A stretch of DNA of 33,636 bases. Origin: Westiellopsis prolifica IICB1. GTDB lineage: Bacteria; Cyanobacteriota; Cyanobacteriia; Cyanobacteriales; Nostocaceae. The notes beneath the pieces are model-generated. The model saw only the letters and a program-made list of their open reading frames with translations, was not told the origin of the DNA and ran no database searches. This document shows, piece after piece, positions 8,535-16,255 of the stretch. The stretch is from NCBI RefSeq assembly GCF_004323185.1, contig NZ_NAPS01000001.1, positions 1,139,685 through 1,173,320 on the forward strand, given 5' to 3'. A program made the translations under genes and the position numbers. Each line of letters begins with the position of its first letter. The first letter of the stretch is position 1.

Positions 8535-9083
8535 TTAAGAAAGCTTGATGGAATTTTCAAAAGTGGGAACAGACACCTGTTGTGGTTCTGGTAATTTATC
8601 CTGTAGAAAAGCAAGCAGAATTTCAGCAAGTGGATTTGCTTGTTCTAATTTTTGCATGGCTTCGAGTACGCCAGGTTTTAAAGCAAATTCTACAATTTTT
8701 TCCCTGTCTGGGTGAGTACGCAGCACTTCGCACAACAAACGACCATTGCTAGCACGATAAAGTTGAGGTGCAATTTTATGGATGTTCAAAAAATAAATCC
8801 ATTCATAGCGCAGAATATCAAAAGATAAATCTAATAAACAAGCCAAGTGACCAACGGACATAGTCACAAAAGTCTTTAAACGAGTTGAGTAGACTGTTGC
8901 TATCTCCCGCGTCCACGAATTAACATCCATAATTTCTAGCGTCAACTGTTGCATCGTATGTTCACAAGTTTCTGAACCAGGATGTTGATAATGAGCTAGA
9001 AAAATGTTGCTCCAGTTTGCTTTTTGGCTAGTCAATAATGGTGGATGATAGAGAACTTGATTTAAGTCCTCCAAATTTGTCAT
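8535..9083 (-). CDS. Unrecognised protein; N-terminus like an AraC-type sensor region
   Basis: A 182-residue protein of unknown function. The first ~50 residues ('HPPLLTSQKANWSNIFLAHY') resemble, from memory, the start of the sensor domain in cyanobacterial AraC-family regulators. No helix-turn-helix follows. The remainder is helical and rich in Leu, with conserved-looking His/Arg positions ('VLRTHPDREKIVEF'). No signal peptide or membrane span is evident and no clear ribosome site precedes the ATG. It is convergent with the upstream DUF11-like gene and divergent from the riboswitch-led cobalamin operon. It could be a truncated regulator or a distinct small family; I am confident only that a long uninterrupted frame exists. 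Confidence 0.5.
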   Translation of the reverse strand: MTNLEDLNQVLYHPPLLTSQKANWSNIFLAHYQHPGSETCEHTMQQLTLEIMDVNSWTREIATVYSTRLKTFVTMSVGHLACLLDLSFDILRYEWIYFLNIHKIAPQLYRASNGRLLCEVLRTHPDREKIVEFALKPGVLEAMQKLEQANPLAEILLAFLQDKLPEPQQVSVPTFENSIKLS

Positions 9084-9324
9084 ATCTAAATTTTGTGACG
9101 TAGATTAGGCATAGAGATTGTGATTTGATTTAACGTAAGTTTGATGAATTTACTTTAATCCCTCTCCAAATCCCTTCCCAAAACGGAGAAAAGCTTAAAA
9201 AACTATAAAAATTTAACCATTAGGCATTAAAATCTGCATTCTTTCAAGTCAGGAAGGAATTTAAAGAATATTAATCTAAGTTTTGATTTTATCTATATGA
9301 GGCACAAACTCATGCTAAACTACT

Positions 9325-9452
9325 CAAACTTAGAGTTGGGAAAGTCCGGTGAAATCCCGGTACTGTGCCGCAGCTGTAATCCGATTGGTTATTAAGTACT
9401 AGTTACTAAAACAACCAGCTACAAGCAACTAATTCGGTTAGTCAGAACGCCA
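9325..9452 (+). promoter_or_regulatory. Cobalamin (B12) riboswitch aptamer
   Basis: The conserved core is readable: GGGAAAGTCCGGTGAAATCC, then CGGTACTGTGCCGCAGCTGT leading into AATCCGA, a variable arm, and the closing B12 box AGTCAGAACGCC at about 9440-9451. These match the family consensus of GGGAA...CCGG pairing, GCCGC(A)RCTGTAA and the AGTCAGA box. It precedes a precorrin-3B synthase gene, the expected target. Outer limits are approximate. Confidence 0.92.
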
Positions 9453-9489
9453 ATTTCTAAGGGTGTCAAAAGACACATTGTTTCTCTGC

Positions 9490-9514
9490 TCCCTGCGTCG
9501 CACAGGGAAGGAGG
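9490..9514 (+). promoter_or_regulatory. Hairpin next to the cobG Shine-Dalgarno, possible expression platform
   Basis: TCCCTG (9490-9495) can pair with CAGGGA (9503-9508). The second arm runs straight into the ribosome site AAGGAGG (9508-9514), seven bases before the GTG start; CTCC/GGAG could extend the pairing. A 5-bp GTGTC/GACAC stem lies just upstream. There is no long T-run, so ligand control of translation initiation seems likelier than termination. This is inferred from base pairing only. Confidence 0.5.
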
Positions 9515-9521
9515 CTTAGAG

Positions 9522-11066
9522 GTGTATTTCTCGTCAATTTCTGTTCCTTGTCCTGGTATTTTTTATAGCACGTCCGCGCGAGACGGTACTCTATCACGCA
9601 TCCGTATCCCTGGAGGGATTGTCACTACTGGACAATTTCGGATGGTCGCTGATTTAGCTGATAAGTTTGCCGCAGGTTATGTCAATATTACTAATCGCGC
9701 TAACTTCCAAATTCGCGAAGTTCACACAGAAATAAATTCTGAAGTTTTGCACCAACTCCGAAAAGTTGGTTTAGCTTCGCCAATTGCGGGTGTTGATCAT
9801 CTGCGTAATATTATGGGTAGCCCAACAGCTGGGATTGATGCAGAAGAGTTGATTGATACGCGATCGCTCATTCGCACATTAGATAATTACATCAGTAGCC
9901 ATGCTGAACTTGCGCCCTTGTCACCAAAATTTAGCATTGCAGTTGACGGTGGAGGCGCGTTAAAGGTGTGCGATCGCCCCAATGATATTGTCTTCAGTGC
10001 GGTTGAAATCAGTACACAGATTTACTTTCACCTCAAACTGAATTTAGGTGAATCATTTCTAGATACAGGCATATTACTGCAACCCCAAGCATGTGTAGAC
10101 GTAGTAGGTGCGATCGCCAAAGTCTATTTACAGTATTCTGCAATAGAACCAGAAAAGATCACAGCCTATCGCAAATCTCGTAAACTTCGTTTGTTTGAAG
10201 TTCTACACAACTTGGGTAGAGAAAGATTTCTCCAAGAACTAGAAAGTTATCTTCCCTACTCCTTGCAACAACTTCCCAATATCCCCCCCTCTCCATCCAC
10301 ACAAACCTACATAACTCGCTATCTCCACCTTGGTGTTCACCCCCAAAGACAACAAGAACTTTCCTACATTGGTGTTGTACTACCACTCGGTAAATTAGAA
10401 ACATGGCAAATGCACGGTTTAGCAGATATCGCCCAAAATTACGGAAGTGGTACACTGAGGCTCACACCCTGGCAGAATCTTCTGTTAACAGATATTCCTC
10501 AACTGTATATTCACGAAGTCAAGAGCAAAATAGAAAACCTAGATTTGCATTGGTCGCCAACCAAAATACACAGCGCTTTAGTTGCGTGTGCTGGTACTAC
10601 AGGATGTGCATCCTCAGCAACGGATACCAAAAATCATGCTTTAAAGTTAGCTGAGTATTTAGATCAACGCATTACCCTAAATCAACCTGTCAATCTTCAC
10701 TTTACAGGATGTCCAAAATCTTGCGCCCAACACAACAACAACGATATTACTCTCTTGGGTGTCAGTGAAGAAAAGTATCACTTATATGTTGGAGATAGTG
10801 ACAATGAAAGCAAATTCGGGCGAGAACTTTACCAGTGTGTGGCGTTTGCAGAATTACCCTCATTGGTAGAAACAATTCTCCAAGTTTACACTGCAAAACG
10901 TCTAACTCGCCACGAATCACTGGGAGAATTCGCCAACCGATATAGCATTGCAGAGTTGCAAGAGATGGTGGAGGAGGGGAGGAGGGACAAGGGAGACAAG
11001 GGAGACACGGGGGACACGGGGGACAAGGGAACACGGGGACAAAACAATCTAAAATCTAAAATTTAA
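9522..11066 (+). CDS. cobG: Precorrin-3B synthase
   Basis: A nitrite/sulfite-reductase-fold enzyme of 514 residues. CobG of the aerobic B12 pathway converts precorrin-3A to the ring-hydroxylated lactone precorrin-3B, using an Fe-S centre. The N-terminal ferredoxin-like half carries 'IRIPGGIVTTGQFRMVADLA' and 'NITNRANFQIREV'. The C-terminal half has the cluster-binding cysteines in 'CAGTTGCASSATDTKNHA' and 'FTGCPKSCAQHNNNDI' (C-x5-C ... C-x3-C). The GTG start follows a strong AAGGAGG. The last ~28 residues (Lys-Gly-Asp repeats, then NNLKSKI) are encoded by a dispersed DNA repeat and are unlikely to be part of the fold. It is first in the operon under the cobalamin riboswitch, six bases before cobH. 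Confidence 0.88.
   Translation: MYFSSISVPCPGIFYSTSARDGTLSRIRIPGGIVTTGQFRMVADLADKFAAGYVNITNRANFQIREVHTEINSEVLHQLRKVGLASPIAGVDHLRNIMGSPTAGIDAEELIDTRSLIRTLDNYISSHAELAPLSPKFSIAVDGGGALKVCDRPNDIVFSAVEISTQIYFHLKLNLGESFLDTGILLQPQACVDVVGAIAKVYLQYSAIEPEKITAYRKSRKLRLFEVLHNLGRERFLQELESYLPYSLQQLPNIPPSPSTQTYITRYLHLGVHPQRQQELSYIGVVLPLGKLETWQMHGLADIAQNYGSGTLRLTPWQNLLLTDIPQLYIHEVKSKIENLDLHWSPTKIHSALVACAGTTGCASSATDTKNHALKLAEYLDQRITLNQPVNLHFTGCPKSCAQHNNNDITLLGVSEEKYHLYVGDSDNESKFGRELYQCVAFAELPSLVETILQVYTAKRLTRHESLGEFANRYSIAELQEMVEEGRRDKGDKGDTGDTGDKGTRGQNNLKSKI
10971..11045. repeat. Degenerate ACAAGGGAG-type tandem repeat forming the cobG tail
   Basis: Units such as GGGAGACAAGGGAGACA and GGGGGACACGGGGGACA are the reverse complement of the array at the window start. 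They lie in frame at the end of cobG and add Lys-Gly-Asp / Thr-Gly-Asp tripeptides. An A/T-rich CTAAAAT repeat follows and supplies the stop codon. Confidence 0.7.
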
Positions 11067-11072
11067 AATCGA

Positions 11073-11702
11073 ATGACTATTGATTATCTTCGAGATGGAA
11101 ATGAAATATATCGTAAATCCTTTGCTATGATTCGCGCTGAGGCAAATTTATCTGTGCTGGCGCCGGATGTGGCTAAGGTAGCAGTGCGTTTGATTCATGC
11201 TTGCGGAATGACTGATATTGTGGATGATTTAGTAGCTTCGTCTACTGCTGTCCAATCTGGACGTACAGCAATAGCAGCAGGCGCACCGATTTTGTGTGAT
11301 TGTCGCATGGTGGCTGAAGGAATTACCCGTAAGCGCTTACCAGCAGATAATGCAGTGATTTGCACTCTGAATCATCCCGACATACCACAACTTGCTCAAA
11401 AACTGGAAAATACTCGTTCTGCTGCGGCTTTAGAATTGTGGCGATCGCACCTAGAAGGATCTGTGGTAGCGATTGGTAATGCACCTACTGTTTTATTTCG
11501 ACTACTGGAAATGCTGGATGAAGGCGCACCTAAACCCGCGTTGATTCTAGGTTTTCCGGTTGGATTTGTGGGAGCCGCAGAGTCAAAAGCAGCACTTGCA
11601 GCCGATAGTCGTGGTGTGCCATTTATGACATTAAAAGGACGTCGGGGAGGAAGTGCGATCGCAGCTGCCGCAGTTAATGCCTTAGCAACGGAGAAGGAAT
11701 GA
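11073..11702 (+). CDS. cobH: Precorrin-8X methylmutase
   Basis: A 209-residue enzyme of the CobH/CbiC family, which moves the C11 methyl group to C12 to give hydrogenobyrinate (or cobyrinate in the cobalt-early route). Family features include 'MIRAEANLSVLAPDVAKVAVRLI', split here by the conserved histidine H42 in 'RLIHACGM'. Others are the 'SGRTAIAAGAPILCDCRMVAEG' region, 'AIGNAPTVLFRLLEM' and 'GFPVGFVGAAESK'. Length is normal for the family. It begins six bases after cobG, with no good ribosome site of its own, and ends in an ATGA overlap with cobI. It should therefore be co-transcribed and translated with them under the riboswitch. Confidence 0.93.
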   Translation: MTIDYLRDGNEIYRKSFAMIRAEANLSVLAPDVAKVAVRLIHACGMTDIVDDLVASSTAVQSGRTAIAAGAPILCDCRMVAEGITRKRLPADNAVICTLNHPDIPQLAQKLENTRSAAALELWRSHLEGSVVAIGNAPTVLFRLLEMLDEGAPKPALILGFPVGFVGAAESKAALAADSRGVPFMTLKGRRGGSAIAAAAVNALATEKE

Positions 11703-12400
11703 TGAAAGGTCGTCTTTATGGTGTTGGTGTTGGGCCTGGAGACCCAGAACTATTAACTCTCAAGGCATTACGCCTGTTAAAATCTTGTCAAGTGGTTGCC
11801 TATCAATCAGCAGAAGATAAAGAAAGTATTGCTAGGGGTATTGTGGCTGAATACCTTTCTGGGAATCAAATTGAGGTGGAGTATCATCTCCCCCGCGCCC
11901 TTGACCCGTACGAAGCACAACCAATTTACGATCAAGTTGTCATTCCTATTGCTGAACATCTCGCCGCTGGACGGGATGTGGTGGTTTTGTGTGAAGGCGA
12001 TCCGTTATTTTACGGTTCATTCATGTATGTATTTACACGGTTATCTGACCAGTTTGAAACAGAAGTTGTGCCAGGAGTTTCCTCACCAATGGGGTGTGCT
12101 TCTGCATTGACAGTTCCTTTAAGTTATCGCAACGATGTTTTTAGCGTTTTACCAGCCACCCTACCAGCCGAAACCTTGAAAGCACAATTGTTAAACGCTG
12201 ATGCAGCAGCGATTATTAAACTGCGACGACATTTTGCGAAAGTGCGCGATGTGTTGGATCACTTAGGAATGGGATCACGGGCGCGTTACATTGAACGAGG
12301 AACGATGGTAAATCAAAAAATTATCTCTCTTGATGAAGTAGATCCTGTTCAAGTACCTTATTTTTCGATGATTTTGGTGCCAAGTCAAAGTCGATTATAA
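11699..12400 (+). CDS. cobI: Precorrin-2 C20-methyltransferase
   Basis: A 233-residue SAM-dependent tetrapyrrole methylase that makes precorrin-3A from precorrin-2. The N-terminal 'GRLYGVGVGPGDPELLTLKA' loop, 'VVLCEGDPLFYGSFMY', 'EVVPGVSSPMGCASAL' and 'AAIIKLRRHFAKVRDVL' are characteristic of CobI/CbiL. The first ATG overlaps the cobH stop; a second ATG lies three bases on, and GAGAAGG just upstream could serve either. It is the last gene of the cobG-cobH-cobI operon. The next methylase, CobJ, is encoded 16 kb away as a CbiG fusion. Confidence 0.92.
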   Translation: MMKGRLYGVGVGPGDPELLTLKALRLLKSCQVVAYQSAEDKESIARGIVAEYLSGNQIEVEYHLPRALDPYEAQPIYDQVVIPIAEHLAAGRDVVVLCEGDPLFYGSFMYVFTRLSDQFETEVVPGVSSPMGCASALTVPLSYRNDVFSVLPATLPAETLKAQLLNADAAAIIKLRRHFAKVRDVLDHLGMGSRARYIERGTMVNQKIISLDEVDPVQVPYFSMILVPSQSRL

Positions 12401-12440
12401 GTTGATTTGAGTTCGATAAATATTCTCAGACCAAGCAATC

Positions 12441-12553
12441 AAATAGCTCGCAAGTAAACTGCGCGGCTCATAGTCCAAGTCTACTGAAAGTAGACTAACT
12501 GAACAAGCCCTTCAACCCACTTTTAGTAGGTTTTGGTTATGAGCCAGCTATTT
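12441..12553. repeat. Nested inverted-repeat (cruciform-like) element
   Basis: Outer arms AAATAGCT (12441-12448) and AGCTATTT (12546-12553) enclose a second pair, GGCTCATA (12465-12472) and TATGAGCC (12538-12545). Inside is a tight hairpin, AGTCTACT-gaa-AGTAGACT (12478-12496), and a related CACTTTTAGTAGG stretch. It occupies half of the gap after cobI. It could end cobI transcription or be a small non-autonomous element; no protein is encoded. Confidence 0.6.
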
Positions 12554-12628
12554 ATATTAGTTGAGGGCGAGATGTCGTTGCTCATGAAATCTATCGAACT
12601 CACGTTAATTTAGACAACTTCCAAACAG

Positions 12629-12880
12629 TTAACTAGTGGTGAGACTAAACTCCTGATGATTAATTGAGTGTTCTGGATCACGATAGTGTGAATCTAGCCA
12701 ACAACGCGGTAAATACTCACCAGAGGGAAACACCATTTCCAATTTGGTGTAGGAATCAGGTTCTTGTAATTCTTCGCCTGCGTGTGTCACTCCCATTACT
12801 TCTTTGATACAGGGGTTGAAGAGTCGGTCTAGAGTCAAAATCTCGACTAAAGTTCCTGAGGGTTTATGCATCAAGAACAT
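12629..12880 (-). CDS. Small conserved cyanobacterial protein, function unknown
   Basis: An 83-residue soluble protein that begins MFLMHKPSGTLVEIL and contains 'HAGEELQEPD', 'FPSGEYLPRCWLD' and 'HYRDPE'. I recognise the general pattern from cyanobacterial genomes, where such proteins have been labelled acetyltransferase or hypothetical without good reason; 83 residues is too small for a GNAT enzyme. The ATG has a clear GGAG ribosome site about eight bases upstream, which supports it as real. It has no signal peptide and no neighbour that suggests a role. Confidence 0.65.
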   Translation of the reverse strand: MFLMHKPSGTLVEILTLDRLFNPCIKEVMGVTHAGEELQEPDSYTKLEMVFPSGEYLPRCWLDSHYRDPEHSINHQEFSLTTS

Positions 12881-13123
12881 AGTAATTCTCCTATGTCAAG
12901 AGCTACTAATATATAGTAGACCGAATTCAGTCCTAAAACTAATTTACGCAATAGTTTGCAAAATTAATACATATCTAATTTTTATAGCTTTAGCTTGGTT
13001 TTCTTTTCGCGAATCTTTAATTCCCCTTTTGGCGATAACCATATTGTCTGCTTACTACGAACTGCACAATCACCTGTAAAATCATCTAAACTCAAGGTGT
13101 ATGCTCGCTTGTTCAATTGTCTT

Positions 13124-13552
13124 ATGTCCTCGATCATAAACTCGTTGCCACCAAACCTTGCCAAAATTGTCCAGCGCTTTCAACGTGCTACAGACCCGAA
13201 ACGACGCTATGAACAGCTAATTTGGTATGGTCAGAAGCTAAAAGAGTTTCCAGAAGCTGATAAAATCTCAGAAAACAAAGTACCTGGGTGTGTTTCCCAA
13301 GTTTATATTACGGCTGCTTTGGCAGAGGATAAAGTGATATTTCAAGGCGATTCAGATTCTCAATTAACTAAAGGATTAGTTGGTCTTTTAATTGAAGGTT
13401 TGAATGGACTTACACCTGCTGAAATTGTTCAAGTCACTCCAGATTTTATTCAAGAAACTGGCTTAAATGTTAGCCTGACACCTTCTCGTGCTAATGGTTT
13501 TTATAACATCTTCAAAACCATGCAAAAGAAAGCTTTGGAATGTCAAAGTTAG
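13124..13552 (+). CDS. sufE: SufE-family cysteine desulfurase activator
   Basis: A 143-residue SufE protein. SufE accepts persulfide sulfur from the cysteine desulfurase SufS and passes it on for Fe-S cluster assembly. The sulfur-accepting cysteine is C56 in 'NKVPGCVSQVYI'. 'RYEQLIWYGQKL' and 'LTPAEIVQVTPDFI' are family hallmarks, and the end 'RANGFYNIFKTMQKKA' is typical. I chose the ATG opening MSSIINSLPPNLAKIV because homology begins there; a longer frame upstream adds 43 residues unlike any SufE. No strong ribosome site is seen. It is apparently a single-gene unit, with no other suf genes in the window. Confidence 0.92.
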   Translation: MSSIINSLPPNLAKIVQRFQRATDPKRRYEQLIWYGQKLKEFPEADKISENKVPGCVSQVYITAALAEDKVIFQGDSDSQLTKGLVGLLIEGLNGLTPAEIVQVTPDFIQETGLNVSLTPSRANGFYNIFKTMQKKALECQS

Positions 13553-13565
13553 GAAAAATTAGATC

Positions 13566-13658
13566 AGGACTTACGCATGGGTAACGGAAAAACAAACCAC
13601 AGAGAACGCACCAGGACACAGAGAAATAAGAGTTTGTCCGGTTTTTTACGTAAGTCCT
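13566..13658. mobile_element. MITE-like element with AGGACTTACG terminal inverted repeats
   Basis: A 93-bp element. It begins AGGACTTACGCA and ends TACGTAAGTCCT, so 11 of 12 terminal bases pair. The interior holds a CCACAGAGAACGCACCAGGA-type sequence. I know similar 'AGGACTTACGCA...TGCGTAAGTCCT' elements as abundant in filamentous cyanobacteria. It encodes nothing and lies between sufE and the convergent beta-lactamase gene. Confidence 0.65.
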
Positions 13659-13716
13659 ATAGATAATTGGAACTAGAAAAATAAAGATAAGCGATCGCCA
13701 CTACTTTTGTACAACT

Positions 13717-14700
13717 TCACTGACTCCATTTATCCCATGCAGCCCGCGCCACCTTTGCTATAACTTCTTCGCGTGCAGCATCTTCAGCTGTAGAATCTGA
13801 AACAAAAATCGCTATAGCCAAGTGCTGTCTATTTGATAGCGTCACCAGTCCCACATCATTTGTTGCAGCCGTCACTCTGTTAACAGTGCGTGATGTGCCA
13901 GTCTTATGTGCTACAACCGTCCCATCAGGTAACATTCCTTTGATGCGTCCTAAACCTGTGGGTGTCTCCGTCATCAAGCGCAGCAACAACCCTTGGCTAG
14001 ATTTTGAAAGCCCTCGCCCCTCGTGCAATGCGCGTAACAAAACGATCATTGCTTCAGGTGTTGCCCAGTTGCGATACTGGACTGATTTGTCTTGTCCTAT
14101 CTCCTTCTCGGTGTTGATCACGTTGATGCCATTTATACCAAGATCACGCAAATACTTCATGACAACTTCCGGCCCGCCAACAAGTTTTAACAGCACATCA
14201 CAAGCTGTACCGTCGCTTTCGGACACCATATACTTCAGCAGTTGAGTTAGACTTAGTTCTACTCCTTGCGGATTATCATCTCGGATTGGACTGTGTTGAC
14301 GTTCTGAGACGAAATCGTTTTTTTCAACACGGATTCTCTGCTCTAGTTTTAACTTTCCTTGGTCTACTTGAGCTAGTACAGCCATTCCAATAGGAAATTT
14401 ATAAACGCTTTGCATCGGAAAGCGCTGATCCCCATTCAGAGTTACTGATTCTCCTGTTTCCAGCATTGTGACTGCAACCCCAACGCGCCCTTGAGCAGTA
14501 CGAGATATTTCTTCAATTCGGTTGTACAATTCGCCTTTTGACGAATCATTAGTGCTGGACGTTATGACCTGTTTGGGAATATTTGTTTGTCTGTTGTTTT
14601 TGGCTTCACTGCTAGTAGAATTAGTGCTTGTGCAACCGACAGTCAATAAAGATATGCAAAAGCCGCAAAGCCACACTTTTTTACTCGTCACTTGATTCAT
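13717..14700 (-). CDS. bla: Class A beta-lactamase, lipoprotein
   Basis: A 327-residue serine beta-lactamase that hydrolyses the beta-lactam ring through an acyl-enzyme. A lipobox (L-T-V-G-C23) predicts a lipid-anchored periplasmic protein with a ~40-residue Ser/Thr/Asn linker. Active-site motifs: S98-V-Y-K101 (SxxK), S162-D163-G164 at the SDN position, an omega-loop glutamate near E198/E200 before 'VQYRNWATPEAM', and H265-K-T-G (KTG). The 'SESDGTACDVLLKLVGGPEV' stretch is closest to the subclass A2 (PER/CepA-like) pattern. The glycine in place of the usual asparagine is unusual. It stands alone, with no AmpR-type regulator or mobile element enclosing it, so it looks like an intrinsic chromosomal gene. 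Confidence 0.9.
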   Translation of the reverse strand: MNQVTSKKVWLCGFCISLLTVGCTSTNSTSSEAKNNRQTNIPKQVITSSTNDSSKGELYNRIEEISRTAQGRVGVAVTMLETGESVTLNGDQRFPMQSVYKFPIGMAVLAQVDQGKLKLEQRIRVEKNDFVSERQHSPIRDDNPQGVELSLTQLLKYMVSESDGTACDVLLKLVGGPEVVMKYLRDLGINGINVINTEKEIGQDKSVQYRNWATPEAMIVLLRALHEGRGLSKSSQGLLLRLMTETPTGLGRIKGMLPDGTVVAHKTGTSRTVNRVTAATNDVGLVTLSNRQHLAIAIFVSDSTAEDAAREEVIAKVARAAWDKWSQ

Positions 14701-14794
14701 GAACCTTATTCGGTAAGCACCGTCAAATATTTGAAATCAGACAAAATCAAGGATGAGCGATCGCCTACACTCAAATCATGCGATCGCTCTGAAA

Positions 14795-16192
14795 TTACAA
14801 CCCCATCACCAAGCGATAATGTGGTTCAATTTGGGCAACAGTTTGAGATTGGCGCTGAGTATCCCACTGACTGTGATGGAATAATTCTTGCCGCAATTTA
14901 TCAACATCAATAGTTGTAACTTTCCCCTCAGCAACAATTTGTTTACCATTCACCCACGCACTATTAACTACATTACTGGGACGTCCTAAAACTAATAAAC
15001 CGATGGGATCTGTACGCGGTAATAATGATAAATTAGTCAGATCATAAAGTACTAAATCTGCTTTTTTCCCAACACTTAAAGAACCAAGTTTATCAGTTGT
15101 ATTCAATCCCTTTGCACCACCAAAAGCAGCCATTTCTACTGCTTGTCTAGGTGTAATCCAGTGTTGATAATCTAAATCGGTGACGTTATGTAAAATAGAA
15201 CCAATTTTGATCGCTTCTAGTAAATCTTGGGAATCATTACTAGATGCACCATCACAACCAAAAGTTACGTTTACTCCTGCTTGCCGATATTTTAAAATTG
15301 GGGCGATCCCACTACCCAAACGCAAGTTACTTAAAGGATTATGAACTACTGTAGATTGAGTTTCAGCGAGAATAGCAATATCATTGTCAGTCAGATGGAC
15401 GCAATGGGCTAGGCTTGTACGATAGTCTAAAAAACCAATGCGTTGGAGATGGGCAACGGCGGTACAACCATATTTTTCTTGAGCTAGTTTTTCCTGTGCT
15501 TTGGTTTCTAACAAATGGGAATGACGACAAAGATTGTACTTTTCACTTAACTGTCTACATCCATCAAATAAAGCATCAGAACACAGTTGGATGCCAGTTG
15601 GGGCGACAACAATATTAACACCTTCTTCTGGACGATGAAACTGTTTTACTGCTGCTTCAATAATTTCTAATGTTGCTTGCGTTGAGCGAAAATAAGGTTC
15701 ATGATTTTGTTGAGTTTCCCCGGATGGAATACCAGCAGTAATCGATTCATCTTGAATCAGAGGCGCAACAAAGGCACGAATACCAACTTCTTTATAAGCG
15801 CGAACTGCTGTGGCAATTGTTTCAAATTCTTTACCAGGTATTAATACTAAATGATCTACGACACTCGTACCGCCAGAAAGTAGAGTTTCCACTGCTGTTC
15901 CTAAAGCACTGAGGTAAACTTTTTCGGGATCTAGAGGCGCGAAATCATAGAGTTCTGCTAGCCATAATTCTAGGGGTAACATAGACATGATCCCCCGTTG
16001 CCACATTTCTGAGGAATGGGTATGGGCGTTAAAAAATCCTGGTAATAAAAGTTTATTTTCACCGCTAATTGCTGTCCCCACCACCTCAAGCTGGGGTGCG
16101 ATCGCATTAATAATTCCCTCGCTCACTTGCACATCAACGGTGCTGTAACCATCCTCGACAGGAATTAAAGCATTCTGAATAGTAAAGTTCAT
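14795..16192 (-). CDS. Amidohydrolase-superfamily deaminase/chlorohydrolase-like enzyme
   Basis: A 465-residue metal-dependent hydrolase of the TrzA/AtzA/MtaD branch, whose members deaminate or dehalogenate aromatic heterocycles such as S-adenosylhomocysteine, 8-oxoguanine or s-triazines. The metal ligands are visible: H57-T-H59 in 'GFFNAHTHSSEM', a His in 'CRHSHLLETKAQE', a His in 'SLAHCVHLTDNDI' and the Asp in 'FGCDGASSNDSQD'. The C-terminal 'VGKKADLVLYDL' strand is also typical. I use the ATG opening MNFTIQNALIPV; a TTG 48 bases earlier adds an unlikely leader. It is divergent from the cysteine-hydrolase gene with 63 bp between starts, suggesting a shared control region and a joint catabolic task. 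The substrate cannot be read from the sequence. Confidence 0.85.
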   Translation of the reverse strand: MNFTIQNALIPVEDGYSTVDVQVSEGIINAIAPQLEVVGTAISGENKLLLPGFFNAHTHSSEMWQRGIMSMLPLELWLAELYDFAPLDPEKVYLSALGTAVETLLSGGTSVVDHLVLIPGKEFETIATAVRAYKEVGIRAFVAPLIQDESITAGIPSGETQQNHEPYFRSTQATLEIIEAAVKQFHRPEEGVNIVVAPTGIQLCSDALFDGCRQLSEKYNLCRHSHLLETKAQEKLAQEKYGCTAVAHLQRIGFLDYRTSLAHCVHLTDNDIAILAETQSTVVHNPLSNLRLGSGIAPILKYRQAGVNVTFGCDGASSNDSQDLLEAIKIGSILHNVTDLDYQHWITPRQAVEMAAFGGAKGLNTTDKLGSLSVGKKADLVLYDLTNLSLLPRTDPIGLLVLGRPSNVVNSAWVNGKQIVAEGKVTTIDVDKLRQELFHHSQWDTQRQSQTVAQIEPHYRLVMGL

Positions 16193-16255
16193 CGAATGTT
16201 TAACCTTAATTAAGTAATTAAGCTCTGAAGCTAATTTCAAGTTACAAAGTAAACA

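Noticed and set aside
8331-8594. Open frame of 87 codons after the DUF11-like gene
   Set aside because: Low-complexity AT-rich translation, overlaps the end of the minus-strand gene, no ribosome site and no family resemblance.
12995-13123. Upstream extension of sufE by 43 codons
   Set aside because: SufE similarity begins at MSSIINSLPPNL; the extra part has no SufE character.
16193-16240. TTG start for the amidohydrolase
   Set aside because: It adds 16 residues before the normal first strand and has no better ribosome site than the ATG at 16192.
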